From contig NZ_FNNE01000005.1 in the NCBI RefSeq assembly GCF_900106945.1, positions 284,932 through 348,931 on the forward strand: 64,000 bases of DNA, in the 5' to 3' direction. The notes beneath the pieces are model-generated. The model was given only the letters and a program-made list of their open reading frames with translations, had not been told where the DNA came from and ran no database searches. The DNA is from Marinobacter mobilis. Its GTDB lineage: Bacteria; Pseudomonadota; Gammaproteobacteria; Pseudomonadales; Oleiphilaceae. The translations under genes were made by a program, and so were the position numbers. The stretch's first letter is position 1. Every line of letters starts with the position of its first letter. Shown one piece after another: positions 44,726-53,200 of the stretch.

Positions 44726-45883
44726 TTACATTTCCGTGGCCTTCGCGGTCACCCGATCCAGATAGGCACCATAACCTTCCGCTTCCATACGCTCACGGGG
44801 GATAAAGCGCAGGGCCGCAGAGTTCATGCAGTAACGCAGGCCAGTGGGCGCCGGACCATCCTCGAACACATGGCCAAGGTGAGAGTCGGCATACTTGCTG
44901 CGGATTTCGACCCGGGTCATGAACAGGCTGCGATCCTCCCGCTCCAACACCGCATCCGGGTTGATCGGGCGAGTGAAGCTGGGCCAGCCGGTACCGGACT
45001 TGTACTTGTCGTCGGAGGAGAACAGCGGTTCGCCAGAAACCACGTCCACATACAGACCGGCGCGCTTTTCATCCCAGTAAGTGTTGCTGAACGCACGTTC
45101 GGTGCCATCGTCCTGAGTCACGTCATACTGCAGCGGCGTCAGGCGCTGTTTCAGTACGTCATCGTCAGGTTTGACGAAAGCGGCCGGGTCGAAGCCCATC
45201 GCGCCCGCCGCCGGTGCCGGCTGGAACTGACTGAAATCGATGTAGCGATCCTCTCCCCACACCTCGTCAACAAACTGGTAGCGGCCGGAGTTGAAGGTAT
45301 AGAAGTTGTAGCGGATCGGGTTCTTCTTGTAGTAATCCTGATGATAGTCCTCGGCGTCGTAGAAGACCTCAAACGGGGTAATCTCGATCACCACCGGTTT
45401 GTCGTAGCGACCGGACGCCTGCAGCGCCTGTTTGGCGGCCTCCGCCAGACGCTGCTGTTCCGCGTTGTGATAGAAAATTCCCGGGCGGTACTGCAGCCCG
45501 CGGTCGACGAACTGTCCGTTGGCATCGGTGGGATTCATCATCCGCCAGAGCCCCTGCAACAGGCCCTCATAGGTGATGATGGTCGGGTCGTAGTAGACCT
45601 GAACGGCCTCGGTGTGGCCGGTATTGCCGGTACCCACCTGCGGATAGGTGGGGTTGGCAAGGTGGCCGCCAGTGTAGCCCGAGACGGCTTCCACCACCCC
45701 CGGAATTTTCTCGTACCCGGCTTCCACGCACCAGAAACAGCCGCCGGCAAAGGTCGCCACTTCCAGGTTCGGTTGATCCGGCGCATAGCGCGAAGGTTCA
45801 GCCATGGACTCGCCGCCGCCCAGCCCCCAACCAAGGATGACCAGACTCAGCATGAATACGGAACTGACTGCATAGCGTCTCAT
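44726..45883 (-). CDS. msrAB: Exported MsrA-MsrB fusion methionine sulfoxide reductase
   Basis: Reduces both epimers of methionine sulfoxide. 385 residues: signal peptide or anchor [21 protein letters not shown], then MsrA (about 38-225) with catalytic C49 in GGCFWC and a second Cys C52, then MsrB (about 245-375) with catalytic C352 in [12 protein letters not shown]. The MsrB half lacks both CxxC zinc pairs: the usual CG of CGxPLF is SGEPLF. Export places the enzyme in the periplasm. It is the last of four same-strand genes after a two-component pair and a Met-rich exported protein, and a strong terminator follows. Confidence 0.94.
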   Translation of the reverse strand: MRRYAVSSVFMLSLVILGWGLGGGESMAEPSRYAPDQPNLEVATFAGGCFWCVEAGYEKIPGVVEAVSGYTGGHLANPTYPQVGTGNTGHTEAVQVYYDPTIITYEGLLQGLWRMMNPTDANGQFVDRGLQYRPGIFYHNAEQQRLAEAAKQALQASGRYDKPVVIEITPFEVFYDAEDYHQDYYKKNPIRYNFYTFNSGRYQFVDEVWGEDRYIDFSQFQPAPAAGAMGFDPAAFVKPDDDVLKQRLTPLQYDVTQDDGTERAFSNTYWDEKRAGLYVDVVSGEPLFSSDDKYKSGTGWPSFTRPINPDAVLEREDRSLFMTRVEIRSKYADSHLGHVFEDGPAPTGLRYCMNSAALRFIPRERMEAEGYGAYLDRVTAKATEM

Positions 45884-46058
45884 TTCATTTACCTCTCTTA
45901 ACTCGCTGAAGCCTCAAAAGCCCCGCTGTTACCTCTGGGCCCCGACAGGGCCAGGTCTGTTGTCTTCAGACTCCAGCATGGCGCGGTCATTTCACAGGGT
46001 GATGAGCAATTTCTCACAATTCCATAACAATACGCCGATGGCCGGGCGCTGGATGCGC

Positions 46059-47531
46059 TCAACTGGCAATTGGCAACCAGACGGTAAACTCGGTGCCGGC
46101 CGGATCCCGGTTGGCCACACGGATGTGCCCGTTTTGCAGGGTCATGATGCGTTTGGCAATGGCCAGGCCCAGACCAGCATGACCACCGGCATTGCCCGAG
46201 GCACCGCGGTAAAAGGCATCGAAGATATGAGGCAGGTCGGCCTCGGGAATGCCCGGCCCGGTGTCCTGAACCCGGATCTGCAGGCCATCGTCCTGCGGCG
46301 TCATCGATAACACCACGTCAGCGCCCGCCGGGCTGTAAGCAATGGCGTTGCCGATCAGGTTGTCCAGCACCCGCTCGGTCATGCCCAGGTCACCATAAGC
46401 CGGCGGCAGTGCCGGCGAGCCCTCCACCCGCAGGGTGATGTCGCGGCCTGCCGCTTTGGGCGTGTGTTTCTGCGCCACGTCATGGATCAGTTCCGCCAGC
46501 GGGAAGGGCTCCGGTCGGGGTTTCTTCTCCTGAGCCTCCAGCGCTGCCAGCTCAAACAACTCATCCACCAGTTGGCTGAGCCGACGGCATTCCGCCAGGG
46601 CAATATCGAGGAACTGTTGCTGTTCCTCGTCACTGAGGCTGGCCCGCTTCATTTTCAGGCTTTCTACATAGCCCTGCATCGATGCCAGCGGCGTACGCAG
46701 ATCATGGGAAACCTGGGCCACCAGACGCCGGCGCAGGGCGTCTTTCTCCTGCAGCTGGTCGATCTGACTGGCGATGCGCTCAGCCATGCGGTCGAAGGCC
46801 ATGCCAAGGAAATCGATTTCGTCCCGTACCACCGGGCGTTGTTGTTGCCAGGTCTGGCGGGGATGGTGCGCCATATCGGTGGTTTCAAACTGTTCCACCA
46901 ACTCGGTCAGCTGGCTCAGCCGCCGGGTCAGCTGCCGGAACAGCCACAACCCGGCCAGCATGCCGCCAACCAGGCTGAAGGCCACCGCCCAGGCACTCAT
47001 TTCAATAAAACGGCCGTCCCGCGCCAGCATCTCGGCATTGTCGAATTCCTCCCCCCGCAGCACCACGTAGAGGTACCCTTCCGGGCTCTGCGCCGAGGGA
47101 ACCGGGGTCACCGAGAAGATTTTCTGCCGTTCATGGCTACGGGGATCATCACCCAGCACCGGGTAGGCCGTCATATCTCCTAGCAGGCGGCGGATCGGTT
47201 CCAGCGATACCGAGTTGCGCTTGATCTTATCCGGATCGGCGGAGTACGCCAGAATCCGGCCGGAGGTATCCAGCAGGTAGATTTCAATGCTCGGATTGAT
47301 GGTCATGTAGAGATTGAACAGCTGCTTCAGGGCAGCCTCATCCAACCGGCCTTCATCCACCAGGTTGCGATCCTGCACCAGTTTCTCCGCCAGATCCCGA
47401 TACAGCTCCTGATTCACCGAGGCGTTGAACTCCCGCAACGAATACAGGCTGATGAAGGAATAAAGCAAGCCAATGGCAACCAACAGCAAAAACAGGCCAA
47501 GGGCGAGGCGGGTGTAGAGGGTTTTCACCAT
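46059..47531 (-). CDS. Sensor histidine kinase (OmpR-partner type)
   Basis: Membrane sensor kinase of 490 residues. TM1 about 8-30, TM2 about 180-200, periplasmic sensor of about 150 residues, HAMP, HisKA with H276 (VSHDLRTPLASM), HATPase with DTGPGIPEADLPHIF and GGHAGLGLAIAKRI. The periplasmic part has four Met (76, 120, 168, 178) and no Cys, so thiol-based sensing is excluded. Met-based oxidant sensing as in HprS/YedV would be possible (inference). Only three bases separate it from the regulator gene. Confidence 0.94.
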   Translation of the reverse strand: MVKTLYTRLALGLFLLLVAIGLLYSFISLYSLREFNASVNQELYRDLAEKLVQDRNLVDEGRLDEAALKQLFNLYMTINPSIEIYLLDTSGRILAYSADPDKIKRNSVSLEPIRRLLGDMTAYPVLGDDPRSHERQKIFSVTPVPSAQSPEGYLYVVLRGEEFDNAEMLARDGRFIEMSAWAVAFSLVGGMLAGLWLFRQLTRRLSQLTELVEQFETTDMAHHPRQTWQQQRPVVRDEIDFLGMAFDRMAERIASQIDQLQEKDALRRRLVAQVSHDLRTPLASMQGYVESLKMKRASLSDEEQQQFLDIALAECRRLSQLVDELFELAALEAQEKKPRPEPFPLAELIHDVAQKHTPKAAGRDITLRVEGSPALPPAYGDLGMTERVLDNLIGNAIAYSPAGADVVLSMTPQDDGLQIRVQDTGPGIPEADLPHIFDAFYRGASGNAGGHAGLGLAIAKRIMTLQNGHIRVANRDPAGTEFTVWLPIAS

Positions 47532-47534
47532 GGG

Positions 47535-48236
47535 TCAGTCCCCGAACCGGTATCCAACACCCCAGACCGTCTGGATGTACTGTGGTGTGGCGGGATCGCT
47601 TTCGATCTTGTTGCGCAGGCGGTTAATGTGGGTATTGACGGTGTGTTCGTAGCCTTCGTGGTTATAACCCCAGACGGCATCCAGTAGCTGGGTACGGCTG
47701 AATACCCGCCCGGGATGGCTGGCGAAATGCATCAGCAGGTCGAACTCCCGTGCCGTCAGGTCCACGTCCTGGCCGCCAGTACTGACCTTGCGCCGGCCAG
47801 GATCGATGGTGAGGCCATTGCAGTGAATCACCGCGTCGTCTCCCGGGTCCTGCCCGGCGCTGCCCATGGCATCAACTCGCCGGAACAGCGCCTTGATGCG
47901 CGCCGTCAGTTCAGCCACGCTGAACGGCTTGGTGAGATAATCGTCTGCGCCCATTTCCAGACCCAGCACCCGGTCCAGCTCGGTGGTTTTGGCGGTCAGC
48001 ATCAGCACCGGCACATAGCCCGGGCCACTGCGGATTTCCCGGCAGACCGCCAGGCCGTCCAGTCCCGGCAGCATTAGATCAAGCACCACCAGGTCGATGC
48101 CGCCCTGACGATAACGTTCCAGGCCGCTGTCGCCCCGGTCGCAGTGGATCGCGGTCATCCCCAGATCCTCCACGTGCATCCGCACCAACTGGGCGATGCC
48201 GGGGTTGTCCTCAATGATCAGTACCGTTCTTGTCAT
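47535..48236 (-). CDS. OmpR-family response regulator
   Basis: DNA-binding regulator of 233 residues. Receiver: E10 and D11 in VLIIEDNPGIAQL, phosphoacceptor Asp in LVVLDLMLPGLDG, Lys in LTKPFS. Winged helix C-terminus: VDLTAREFDLLMHFASHPG and VNTHINRLRNKIE, ending VWGVGYRFGD. I start at MTRTVL with GGGAG upstream; another ATG 12 bases earlier is possible. It is paired with the kinase downstream and lies 90 bases after the Met-rich gene. Confidence 0.94.
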   Translation of the reverse strand: MTRTVLIIEDNPGIAQLVRMHVEDLGMTAIHCDRGDSGLERYRQGGIDLVVLDLMLPGLDGLAVCREIRSGPGYVPVLMLTAKTTELDRVLGLEMGADDYLTKPFSVAELTARIKALFRRVDAMGSAGQDPGDDAVIHCNGLTIDPGRRKVSTGGQDVDLTAREFDLLMHFASHPGRVFSRTQLLDAVWGYNHEGYEHTVNTHINRLRNKIESDPATPQYIQTVWGVGYRFGD

Positions 48237-48326
48237 CAGCTCCCACATCCCAAAGCGTCTCCGGCACTCCGGCGGTAGCCGGGGCGGCCGGAGACGGCAT
48301 TCTCCGCCAGCGCCCAACCGGCGTGA

Positions 48327-48623
48327 CTACATGCCGCCGGACTCATCCATGGTCTTGGCGTCCATCATCTTGTCGTCGGCCATCATCGGCTCAGCCATGG
48401 TGTCGTTCATTGGCTCTTCCATACCATGGCCCATGTCGTCGGCCATGTCACCCGTCATATCCCCGCCCATGCCTTCAGCAGCCATGCCCTGCGATTCCGC
48501 CATCGTGGCGGATTCATCCATCATCTTGCCATCGTCGGCCATGTCGCCAGCCTGAGCCAGGCCCACGCTCATGGCCAGCGGCATCACCAGTGCACCCATC
48601 CAGTATTGAGTATATTTTTTCAT
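48327..48623 (-). CDS. Methionine- and acid-rich small exported protein
   Basis: 98-residue protein with a signal peptide (WMGALVMPLAMSVGLAQA, cut near residue 25). The mature 73 residues contain 18 Met (about a quarter) and about 20 Asp/Glu, one His and no Cys. Two copies of a MADD-(G)-K-MMD(E/A) unit, each followed by TM(D/A)ES-like residues, lie at the two ends. No folded domain is recognised. The composition fits either an oxidant sponge reduced by the neighbouring exported MsrAB (as MrpX with YedY in Azospira) or a copper/silver-binding protein. It stands before the regulator and kinase, on the same strand as msrAB. Confidence 0.85.
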   Translation of the reverse strand: MKKYTQYWMGALVMPLAMSVGLAQAGDMADDGKMMDESATMAESQGMAAEGMGGDMTGDMADDMGHGMEEPMNDTMAEPMMADDKMMDAKTMDESGGM

Positions 48624-48724
48624 GGTCAATTCTCCGTAAACACGACCCGCAAACCCCTTGCAGGCTTCGTCAACCAGCATGCGCCGGGGCATTCACGGGG
48701 TGCTAACGGCGGGTAAAACACTCT

Positions 48725-48753
48725 ATAACGCAAAGTTCACAAATCGATAACGC
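48725..48753 (-). promoter_or_regulatory. Direct repeats before the Met-rich gene
   Basis: Two GCGTTAT copies on the minus strand, 22 bases apart (about two helical turns), 102-130 bases before the Met-rich gene's start. A TATAGA minus-10-like element overlaps the proximal copy. Such spaced repeats are typical binding sites for OmpR-family dimers, and the adjacent regulator is the obvious candidate. Confidence 0.45.
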
Positions 48754-48852
48754 CCCTGAGCAGTGCTTCCCTTTCAGGAACAGTCAGTTCCCCGCGTGGA
48801 ACACCCCGGGCATTGGGTTTAGAATGGTCGTCCCGGGCATTTCGAGGTGGCA

Positions 48853-49485
48853 GTGACCGACAACAACCTTTCCCCCAAGGCAACACCTGCCGACGTCCTG
48901 CGCCAGGCACGCCGGCACTGGCTCAAAGGCGAGCGCATCCATCTGGCGTCGCTGGCCAGCGAACTCAGGATTGGCCGTGCGACCCTTTTCCGTTGGGTCG
49001 GCAACCGCGACCAGTTACTGGGCGATGTACTCTGGTCACTGTACGACACCCTGCGCGAAGAGGCCCTGGCCAATACCCCGGGCGAAGGGGTCGACTTTGT
49101 GGTCGGGGTGTACCGCCACATCAACTCGGTGCTGTTGCACTCGGAACCCCTGCGGCGCTTTATCCACCAGGACTCAGAATATGCCCTGCGCATGCTGACG
49201 TCGGCCCACTCCATCGTTCACACCCGTACCGTTGAAGCCAACACCCGGGTGCTTGAAGACCAGCGGAAGCGTGGCACCATCAACCCGCCTATGGCGATCA
49301 GCAGCCTGTCCTATTTCATGGTGCGGCTGGCGGAATCCTGCCTCTACAGCGACATCATCTGTGGCCGGGAACCGTTGGAAAAAGAGCTGGATGACGCCTG
49401 TACTGCCGTGCGTATATTGCTCGGCAGCGAGGCAACCAACAATCTGAATCAGGAGAACAACGATGACGTCTGCCCTCTGGGATGA
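48853..49485 (+). CDS. TetR-like (QsdR-type) transcriptional regulator
   Basis: Protein of about 210 residues with an N-terminal helix-turn-helix ([30 protein letters not shown], about 30-60) and a helical ligand-binding domain. The WVGNRDQLL variant of the usual TetR Y(F)KHFP element resembles QsdR-type regulators. The start is GTG with GAGG five bases upstream; another GTG six bases earlier is possible. The 3' end overlaps the dehydrogenase gene by 23 bases. It likely regulates that gene; the ligand is unknown. Confidence 0.86.
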   Translation: MTDNNLSPKATPADVLRQARRHWLKGERIHLASLASELRIGRATLFRWVGNRDQLLGDVLWSLYDTLREEALANTPGEGVDFVVGVYRHINSVLLHSEPLRRFIHQDSEYALRMLTSAHSIVHTRTVEANTRVLEDQRKRGTINPPMAISSLSYFMVRLAESCLYSDIICGREPLEKELDDACTAVRILLGSEATNNLNQENNDDVCPLG

Positions 49486-50632
49486 TCTGCTACAACTGAA
49501 CAACCAGCTGGACCAGACCGAGCGTCAGGTCCGTGATAACGTTCGCGCCTTCTGTGACGACCGCCTCATGCCCGGCATAGTCGAAGCCAATCGGCATGAA
49601 CAGTTTGACCGGGAACTTCTCACCGCCATGGGCAGCCAGGGTATGCTCGGGGCCACCCTGCCCGAACAATACGGCGGCCCCGGTCTGAGCCACGTCTGCT
49701 ACGGGCTGATTGCCCGTGAAGTGGAACGGGTGGATTCCGCCTATCGCTCGGCGTTGAGCGTTCAGTCCTCACTGGTGATCCATCCGATCCACGCCTATGG
49801 CAAGGAAGCACTGAAACAGCGACTGCTGCCCGGGCTGGCCTCCGGCGAGCTGGTCGGCTGTTTCGGGCTCACCGAACCCAACCACGGCTCCGACCCTGGC
49901 GGCATGGAAACCCGTGCCCGCAAGGTGGACGGCGGCTACCGGCTCAGTGGCGCCAAGACCTGGATTACCAATTCCCCCATCGCCGACGTACTGGTGGTGT
50001 GGGCCAAACTGGACGGCGTTGTCAGCGGCTTTGTGATTGAACGCGACGAAGCCGAAGGCCTGGACACCCCGAAGATCGACGGCAAGTTTTCCCTGCGGGC
50101 GTCGGTGACCGGCTCCATTTTCATGGACGAGGTGTTCGTACCCGACGCCAACCGGCTTGAGGTTGAGGGTCTGAAGGGTCCGCTCAACTGCCTGACCAAA
50201 GCCCGCTACGGCATCTGTTGGGGAGCTCTGGGCGCGGCCGAATTCTGCTGGCATGCGGCGCGGCGCTACACTCTGGAGCGGCAACAATTCAACCGCCCTC
50301 TGGCCGCCAACCAGCTGATCCAGAAGAAGCTGGTGGACATGCAGACAGAAGTGACCCTGGGGCTGCAGGCCACACTGCAACTGGGTCGGCTGATGGATGC
50401 GGGTAACGCCTCCCCGGATGCAGTCTCGCTGCTCAAACGCAACAACTGCGGCAAGGCCCTCGATATTGCACGGGTTGCCCGGGATATGCACGGCGGCAAC
50501 GGCATTTGCGACGAATATCATGTCATCCGCCATGCCATGAACCTCGAAGCCGTCAATACCTATGAAGGCACCCATGATGTCCACGCCCTGATCCTTGGCC
50601 GCGGGCAGACCGGCATCCAGGCCTTCTGCTGA
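49463..50632 (+). CDS. gcdH: Glutaryl-CoA dehydrogenase-like acyl-CoA dehydrogenase
   Basis: FAD enzyme oxidising and decarboxylating glutaryl-CoA to crotonyl-CoA in lysine/tryptophan breakdown. 389 residues. GCDH-specific stretches are [35 protein letters not shown] and [20 protein letters not shown], the last with the catalytic Glu. The overlap with the TetR-like gene suggests coupled translation. Glutaryl specificity is from these signatures, not from a pathway neighbour. Confidence 0.9.
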   Translation: MTSALWDDLLQLNNQLDQTERQVRDNVRAFCDDRLMPGIVEANRHEQFDRELLTAMGSQGMLGATLPEQYGGPGLSHVCYGLIAREVERVDSAYRSALSVQSSLVIHPIHAYGKEALKQRLLPGLASGELVGCFGLTEPNHGSDPGGMETRARKVDGGYRLSGAKTWITNSPIADVLVVWAKLDGVVSGFVIERDEAEGLDTPKIDGKFSLRASVTGSIFMDEVFVPDANRLEVEGLKGPLNCLTKARYGICWGALGAAEFCWHAARRYTLERQQFNRPLAANQLIQKKLVDMQTEVTLGLQATLQLGRLMDAGNASPDAVSLLKRNNCGKALDIARVARDMHGGNGICDEYHVIRHAMNLEAVNTYEGTHDVHALILGRGQTGIQAFC

Positions 50633-50652
50633 GGCCACCACGCGGAATTCTC

Positions 50653-51141
50653 ATGACAAACAAACTGCTCAAGACTGCCGGTTACCTGATCCTCGCCCTG
50701 ACCGTTGCTGCTATTGGCACGGTCGTCTGGTACGGCATCAACGCCTCCCGCAATACCGACATCGCGCAACCCTATTTTGACGCCCACTTGCCGGTCATTG
50801 TGGGGTGGGACTTCGATGCCCTGGAGCCCTTGCTGACGCCGTCGCTGAAGGCCAGTTTCAGCTCCGACGAAGGCCAGCGGGTCTTCCGCCGTCTCAGCCA
50901 GCTTGGCGAACTGCAGTCGTTTGAGCAGCTGCAGTACATCGGCGCCGACGCCCAGGTGGCTGTCGATGGCGGCGCCTACGATCTGCTGCAATTCACGCTG
51001 CTGGGGCACTTTCGCGAAGGGGATGCCCTGGTACTGGTCACGCTGGCGCAAACGGATGACAGCTTTCTGGTACACGGGCTGAACATCCGCTCAGACGCCA
51101 TAGCAGCGCCCCGTAACCCAGGTACTGGCGCGACACCATGA
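50653..51141 (+). CDS. Membrane-anchored small protein of unknown function
   Basis: 162 residues: an N-terminal membrane helix (AGYLILALTVAAIGTVVWYGI) and a soluble alpha/beta domain in the periplasm, with WDFDALEPLLTPSLKASF and LLQFTLLGHFREGDALVLVTLAQTDDSFLVHGLNI. The two-part sheet resembles small NTF2-like or DUF4019-type folds but I do not recognise the family. It is 20 bases downstream of gcdH, possibly in the same transcript. An exposed Pro/Thr tail ends it. Confidence 0.7.
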   Translation: MTNKLLKTAGYLILALTVAAIGTVVWYGINASRNTDIAQPYFDAHLPVIVGWDFDALEPLLTPSLKASFSSDEGQRVFRRLSQLGELQSFEQLQYIGADAQVAVDGGAYDLLQFTLLGHFREGDALVLVTLAQTDDSFLVHGLNIRSDAIAAPRNPGTGATP

Positions 51142-51285
51142 GCCGTCTGGCACCGGAACGGGTGGCCGCCCTTCCGGGCGGCTGCTCTGCCAGCCAGAGG
51201 TTCTGGTGAGCTCACAATCCCGGAAAATCCGCTAAACTCAAAGCACTGAATCACGTGTCATAACCTCCGGAATAGGATGTGCCCC

Positions 51286-52044
51286 ATGCATTACCGCGAT
51301 CTCCTTCCCGAAGTCCTGGCCATCGCCGATGCCGCCAGCGAGAAGGTATTCAACATCTACCTGACCGACTTCAAGGTGGACTACAAGGCCGACAACTCGC
51401 CGGTTACGGTTGCGGATCTCGCCTCCCACCAGATCATCGTCGATGGTCTGCGCCGGATCAGCCGTGACATACCCATCCTGTCTGAGGAGGCAGCCAGCGA
51501 ACCCTGGTCGACGCGTCAGCACTGGCACCGGTTCTGGCTGGTCGATCCCGTTGACGGCACCAAGGAGTTCACCAGCCGCAGCGGAGAGTTCACCGTCAAC
51601 ATTGCACTGATCGAGGACGGTGAACCGGTGTTGGGCGTTGTCACAGCACCGGCGCTGAAAGAGGCCTTCTGGGGCGCCAAAGGTGAAGGCGCCTGGAAAC
51701 GGGATCGCACCGGCCATATTCACCGCATCCGGGTGGCAGTGCCCAGAGACTCAAAACGGGTGGTGGCGAGCAAGAGCCATCTCAACCCGGAAACCCGCCA
51801 GTTCATCGATACCCTGGGGGAACACCAGCTGGTTCAGGCCGGCAGTTCGCTGAAGTTCTGCCGCATCGCCGAGGGCCATGCCGACATCTACCCGCGTCTG
51901 GGCCCGACCTGCGAGTGGGACACCGGCGCCGCCCATGCCATCCTGCTGGCCGCCGGCGGCAAGGTCGACACCCTCGACGGCAAGCCCTTGCGCTACGGCA
52001 AAGAGGACGTGCTCAACCCGCACTTTGTGGCCTCGTCAAAGTGA
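51286..52044 (+). CDS. cysQ: 3'(2'),5'-bisphosphate nucleotidase
   Basis: Mg-dependent, lithium-sensitive phosphatase of the inositol-monophosphatase superfamily that recycles 3'-phosphoadenosine 5'-phosphate made in sulfate assimilation. 252 residues. Metal-site motifs are EEAAS, DPVDGTKEF and WDTGAAHAIL, plus AGSSLKFCRIAEGHADIYPRLGPTCEWD. I start at ATG of MHYRDLL, with AGGA eight bases upstream; an ATG nine bases earlier is possible. Confidence 0.94.
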   Translation: MHYRDLLPEVLAIADAASEKVFNIYLTDFKVDYKADNSPVTVADLASHQIIVDGLRRISRDIPILSEEAASEPWSTRQHWHRFWLVDPVDGTKEFTSRSGEFTVNIALIEDGEPVLGVVTAPALKEAFWGAKGEGAWKRDRTGHIHRIRVAVPRDSKRVVASKSHLNPETRQFIDTLGEHQLVQAGSSLKFCRIAEGHADIYPRLGPTCEWDTGAAHAILLAAGGKVDTLDGKPLRYGKEDVLNPHFVASSK

Positions 52045-52236
52045 CCCCATCCCTATAACGGCTCACCCATGCCCTCGGCATCTACATTCTGGCATGCACC
52101 CGCGCCCTATCGTGCCCAGCGTCTTCTGCGCAGGGCACGGCTTTCCAGCCTGACGGTCCCTTGCCGCTCCAGGCCGTTATCGAAGCCTATCCGTGGGATC
52201 TGGGACACAGCGAAAAGGTGACCAACAAGGAAAATC

Positions 52237-52263
52237 TGTCACAGTTATCCGGTGCCGGTCGTC
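52237..52263 (+). promoter_or_regulatory. ECF41-type promoter
   Basis: TGTCACA (52237-52243) followed by 16 bases and CGTC (52260-52263), an exact match to the published ECF41 promoter pattern TGTCACA-N16-CGTC. It lies 40 bases upstream of the ECF41 sigma gene's GTG start, so the sigma factor probably drives its own expression. Confidence 0.82.
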
Positions 52264-52303
52264 CTTCAGATAACACCAGCAAGAAAAGACCCGGGGAGTG
52301 GTT

Positions 52304-53182
52304 GTGAATACCAAGGCGGAATTGTTTACCAAAGCCAGGCCGCGGCTGTTTGGATTGGCCTATCGAATGCTTGGCTGTCGAATGGATGCCGAAGATGTGG
52401 TGCAGGATGCCTGGCTGAAATACAGCCGCGATCGTAGCGACAACCTTGACGATCCCGAGGCCTGGCTGGTCACGGTAGTCACCCGCCTCGGCATCGACCG
52501 GCTGCGCTACCTCCGCAGCCGGCGGGAAGAGTACTACGGCCCCTGGCTGCCGGAACCCGTAGCCGCCACCGAGTCCCGGACAGCGGAGGAGACGATGGCA
52601 CTGGCGGCAGACCTTTCCATGGGCTTCCTGCTGACACTGGAGCGGCTGTCACCGGAAGAACGGGCAGCGTTCCTGCTGCGCGAAGTCTTTGATTATTCCT
52701 ACGCCGAGATGACCCGGATACTGGGCAGGAGCGAGGCGGCCAACCGTCAGGTCGTCAGTCGTGCCCGCCAGCGGGTGCGGGACGGGCGACCCCGTTTTGC
52801 CGTCGCCCCCCAGGATCATAACCGAGTGGTCGCGCGTTTCACCGAGGCCTTGATGCAACAGGACTCCGAAGCCTTCAGCGCCCTGCTGGCAGAGGATATT
52901 CGCTGGATATCCGATGGCGGGGGTAAGGCTGTGGCCGCCACCCGCGTAGTCTGCGGTGTCCGTGCAGCTTCCCGCCTGGCGATGGGGCTGGTCCGTCAGT
53001 GGCAGGGACAGGCCCGGGTATCCATGGGCATGGTCAACGGCCAGCAGGGGATCATCATCGCCATCTCGGACAAAGTCAGCGCGGTGATCGCCCTTGAGAG
53101 CGACGGCCAGCGCGTGCTAAGCATTTACTCCGTGGTCAATCCCGACAAATTGACCACCTTTCACTCCGGCACCGAAAACTGA
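52304..53182 (+). CDS. ECF41-family sigma factor with SnoaL-like C-terminal domain
   Basis: 292 residues. Sigma2 (about 8-75, FGLAYRMLGCRMDAEDVVQDAWL) and sigma4 (about 105-160) are followed by an NTF2/SnoaL-like extension (about 165-290). All three ECF41 marks are present: WLPEP in the linker, DGGGK in the extension and NPDKL at the C-terminus. In ECF41 factors the extension regulates the sigma factor without a separate anti-sigma. The start is GTG with GGGGAG upstream. An ECF41-type promoter precedes it and the amidohydrolase gene follows after 18 bases. Confidence 0.95.
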   Translation: MNTKAELFTKARPRLFGLAYRMLGCRMDAEDVVQDAWLKYSRDRSDNLDDPEAWLVTVVTRLGIDRLRYLRSRREEYYGPWLPEPVAATESRTAEETMALAADLSMGFLLTLERLSPEERAAFLLREVFDYSYAEMTRILGRSEAANRQVVSRARQRVRDGRPRFAVAPQDHNRVVARFTEALMQQDSEAFSALLAEDIRWISDGGGKAVAATRVVCGVRAASRLAMGLVRQWQGQARVSMGMVNGQQGIIIAISDKVSAVIALESDGQRVLSIYSVVNPDKLTTFHSGTEN

Positions 53183-53200
53183 TCCAGGGAAGGAAATTTC

